A DNA stretch of 64,000 nucleotides from Ignelater luminosus. Taxonomy: Eukaryota > Arthropoda > Insecta > Coleoptera > Elateridae. Of this stretch, positions 61,213 through 64,000 are shown one piece after another. The translations under genes and the position numbers were made by a program. Where the stretch lies: the NCBI GenBank assembly GCA_011009095.1, contig VTPC01090575.1, positions 25,881 through 89,880 on the forward strand, given 5' to 3'. Position 1 is the stretch's first letter. Each line of letters begins with the position of its first letter. The notes under the pieces were generated by a model. The model searched no databases. It saw only the letters and a list, made by a program, of their open reading frames with translations, and was not told the origin of the DNA.

Positions 61213-63225
61213 ATTAGGGAGTTGGGCAGCACTCTGAGTACTTTTAGTGTACTCAGTACTCAGTTCACCGATACTTATTAAAAATTTCATGTATTCGAGT
61301 ACTTCTCACTATGCGATAAGTATATTTTTATATGATTTTTATGCTGGTTCAGCTTCAGACATACACTGGCTAGACGACAAGTTGGAAAGGGTGTCTGTTG
61401 CTCTCGCTTGTCAAAGACTTCGTGGGATTCATAATTATAAAAGCATCAGAAAAACTAAACCACATATACGTAAAGTGCGGAATAAATACAAATTAGATTA
61501 TTGCTACTATTACTGATAAGGGGAGTAATTTCGTTAAGGCATTCAATGAGTTTACAACTCAAACGTCTGCAGTGACGGAATCAAAGGAAAAAGTGAACCC
61601 TTCTTTTAGTGTTAGTGATAGCGATGACTCCGATGCTTCTGTTAATGATATCGAACTCACGACTATTCCAGATGAGTGTGATTTTGCAGCAGAAACTGAA
61701 TTTGCGATAATATTACCAAAGCATATTCGTTGTGCAAGTCACACTTTAAATTTAATTGCAACTAGTGATTGTATGGAGGCTATATCTTCAAATGTATTCG
61801 TACCAAACACATGCCACAAGTTATGGGAGAAGGCGGGTTGGCCAAAAACAGCAGAAATCATAATGGAAGTATAAGGTCACACCTTAAGCTGTCCTGGCGA
61901 AATACGTTGAAACTCTTATTTCGACTGCATAGCGCACATTCTATATGAAGATACAAAACCAAAATTAGCTACTCTTCATTAAAAGTAAGGACTTCCTCAT
62001 TTTAAAGAAACTGAGATACAATACTTGAAAGATTATTGTCAAGTAATGAAGCTGCAGACCTGACTTTGACCTCTCTGGCTAATAAATGGGAAAAGATGAA
62101 GAACGATTTTCAAGGTTCTTGACATTTTATTGCAAACTTAATTTTAAATACATGTTTTGAAGCACTGCTCAGGAGGTTTTCTTCAGTGCTCAAATTAGAA
62201 TCAAAAGAAGCAGCCATAAGTTTACCTAAATTCAAACTTCGATGGTTTACACTTTTGAAAATTTATATCAAACCAATCTATCAACTGATTCTATCAAGCA
62301 AATGGGCATATCATTAGCAGAACAGTTGTTGGATTCTGAATCTGAGGAATGTAATTGCGACACTGAAGATTAGGATATGGAATATGACGGGATTTTTAAT
62401 TTCAACGATGCACAAATCCAAATAGTTGCAAAAGCTGGATAAAAACAAGTCCAAAATTGAGCTAGAACTTCTACATTACCTCGAAGACAAAAGGACTAAC
62501 CTTTCCGTGCTTAATGATTATCCGAATATTAAAAACCTTTTCGTGAAATACAATACATGCTTGCCTTCGTCTGCGGCAGTAGAGCGTTTATTTTCATTCG
62601 CTGCGATGGTGATCAATCCACGTTGCCACGCCCTCACGGTTGAAAATTTTGAAAAACTTGTCATTCTGAAAGCAAATAAAATAGAACTATAAAAAATAAT
62701 GTTTTTTCGATTACCCACTTCTCAAGAAAAAGTAACTTTTAAACAGTTGCTTAATAAACGGCAGTACAACCGTCAATAGCTATTTTCTGGTACGTTGCTC
62801 TGTATTTTTTCTCACGATTATACTATACTTATTGTTCACGCATGAACAAATGGAGTCAACTAAAATGATTAATTTTTGCCTAAAGCCTAAAGCAGTCATG
62901 AGAAAAACAGCTGGAATAGGTTCAGTAGTTTTTGTGATAATTTTAACAAAATGTAAACTAACCGAAAACCTCTACCTCTTTTTATACTATTAGTATAGAT
63001 TATCACAAACCTTTAATTAGGGTTTTCAGCCATTGCATTTCTCATATGTAGTCACTAATGGCAGTAAAGAACGATACTCTGTATTTGTATAGTACTCGAG
63101 TACTCATAGCTGTGTACTTCTACTCGGCACTCGATTACTTTTTGTGCAAAGTATTTGTACTCAGTACTCGAGTACCTACAATTAGCTTGTACTCGGAACA
63201 GTTCTGCCTTTGGCCCAATCGACAG
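61213..63225 (+). mobile_element. Decayed hAT element with GTACTC-rich ends
   Basis: Both ends are packed with GAGTAC/GTACTC motifs (61234-61305 and 63090-63200), a subterminal repeat arrangement typical of some hAT elements. The presumed ends are GAGTTGGGCAGCACTCTGAGT on the left and, inverted, CGATTGGGCCAAAGGCAGAAC on the right. They agree only loosely, and I could not confirm an 8-bp TSD, so the exact limits are uncertain. A decayed hAT transposase fills the interior. Confidence 0.6.
61330..62692 (+). pseudogene. hAT transposase remnant
   Basis: Plus-strand pieces in order are DIHWLDDKLERVSVALACQR (61355-61415), a catalytic-core piece ITDKGSNFVKAFNEF (about 61505-61550), the 100-codon frame 61572-61874 with HIRCASHTLNLIATSD and a KLWEKAGWPKTAEI patch, and then stop-ridden segments. 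The last open frame (62426-62692) holds the hAT C-terminal dimerisation domain: LPSSAAVERLFSFAAMVINP and VENFEKLVILKANK. The order and motifs fit hAT transposases with a zinc-finger N-terminus, which is not seen here. Many stops lie between 61875 and 62425, so it is inactive. Confidence 0.8.
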
Positions 63226-63428
63226 TCTGTGGCAAAGAAGGTTGTAAAATTTTAAATAATTATTTACTCCAATTTACAAATTTTTATTACAAATATTATT
63301 CAGCACGGTGATTGTTTAGTAAGAGAAGGAGAGAAGAAGACAGGGGACATAACTGAAAGTGATGGAAATACTTGTGAAGCATCGACTCCAGCGTCATAAA
63401 ATATTTTTGGTTGGTTTATCCACATACA

Positions 63429-63900
63429 TTATTGTATCATAATTCTACTTCTTGTATTAAAGTCTTGTTGCTCAGAAGTAATATTGACATTTCTAAAAGG
63501 AGCAACAAGTGACACTCGTGTGGAATATGCTGGGTCACCATAGAGCACAAATCTTCTATTAGGAAACCTACAGAGTTGTTCTAATTGCCGATATAATCCT
63601 GATTTCCTAAAGATACCTGCATCATGACGGCGTCCATTATATGATTTAATTAAACTGCAAATTATTCCATCAAGGGTGAGTTTATGACCAGAAAAATATT
63701 TTTGTTGTTCAATAGACGGGCGACAGATGGAGAATGCTGTGCCATCTATAAATGCCCAGCAATCATGAAGAGGGGCATTTATATTTGCAATTGCCTCAAA
63801 ACCGTTATGTATATCAATCATTGTTATTTAAAATCTAAACATACATACAGACCTGAGTGTACTGTTCCAATCTGGCATATTTCAACCAGCTCAAGTTAAC
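63429..63900 (-). pseudogene. PIF/Harbinger (HARBI1-like) transposase fragment
   Basis: A 130-codon frame (63821-63429) reads CWAFIDGTAFSICRPS, QKYFSGHKLTLDGI, SYNGRRHDAGIFRKSGLY and FVLYGDPAYSTRVSLVAPF. These are the DDE core motifs of the Harbinger nuclease family, with acidic residues in FIDGT and GDPAY. The protein ends at DFNTRSRIMIQ and a stop, just before the position where the catalytic Glu is expected. Upstream on the minus strand, SWLKYARLEQYTQ (about 63890) may be an earlier part in another frame, separated by a stop-containing stretch or an intron. The 5' part could continue beyond the window edge. It is probably a truncated or split copy. Confidence 0.75.
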
Positions 63901-64000
63901 CTAAATTGATCAGTAGATGATTAGAATTTAAACAAATATGATTTATTAGAGTATTTATTATATCAAACAGATATAGAACTAATAAGCCAAATAAAAGCTC

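Noticed and set aside
1-64000. CRISPR arrays, bacterial operons, phage or defence systems
   Set aside because: No spaced identical repeats, no bacterial-type gene density and no ribosome-binding-site pattern. The window is eukaryotic.

Overview
This is a eukaryotic, almost certainly arthropod (most likely insect) nuclear scaffold. It is AT-rich, has no compact gene layout, and contains two N-runs (17654-18053 and 42268-42367). Nearly everything recognisable belongs to transposable-element families common in insect genomes: mariner, rosa-like DD41D, hAT, PIF/Harbinger, copia, gypsy, Penelope-like and LINE. I recognise no intact host protein-coding gene, no tRNA and no rRNA. The order cannot be fixed from the sequence.

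Layout. 1-5.66 kb is featureless AT-rich DNA. 5.67-7.19 kb is an array of one ~0.5-kb repeat, two direct copies and one inverted, making a near-perfect foldback. It abuts a ~1-kb GC-rich block (7.19-8.2 kb) holding a 14-bp minisatellite. 8.62-9.42 kb is a decayed Penelope-like reverse transcriptase on the minus strand. 14.2-14.4 kb is a scrap of gypsy-type integrase. 14917-15117 is a hAT-type MITE with a perfect 8-bp target-site duplication (TSD). 15.5-17.5 kb is a decayed element encoding a KRBA2-like integrase with a Cys-rich tail. 19.9-20.6 kb is a 5'-truncated LINE. 21268-23326 is a 2.06-kb DNA transposon with a perfect 8-bp TSD and a decayed transposase I cannot place in a superfamily.

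24588-25881 and 52100-53390 are two copies of one mariner (DD34D), in opposite orientation, carrying the same internal stop codon. 29.7-30.8 kb contains GGCAATATTGCC-rich repeats around a TA-flanked MITE, and another MITE lies at 31865-32017. 41599-42935 is a DD41D (rosa-like) element with perfect 31-bp terminal inverted repeats (TIRs), interrupted by an assembly gap. 43.7-47.5 kb is a copia ruin split by an old, different mariner (44190-45428). 57690-60344 is a pair of 217-bp inverted arms, with a third mariner family (58826-60116) inserted beside the right arm. 61.2-63.2 kb is a decayed hAT, and 63.43 kb onward holds a PIF/Harbinger transposase fragment near the right edge.

The window reads as a transposon graveyard with several relatively young insertions: the two mariner sisters, the DD41D element, the third mariner and the 14.9-kb MITE. 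All element calls were made by eye from translated motifs, terminal repeats and target-site duplications. No database search was run.
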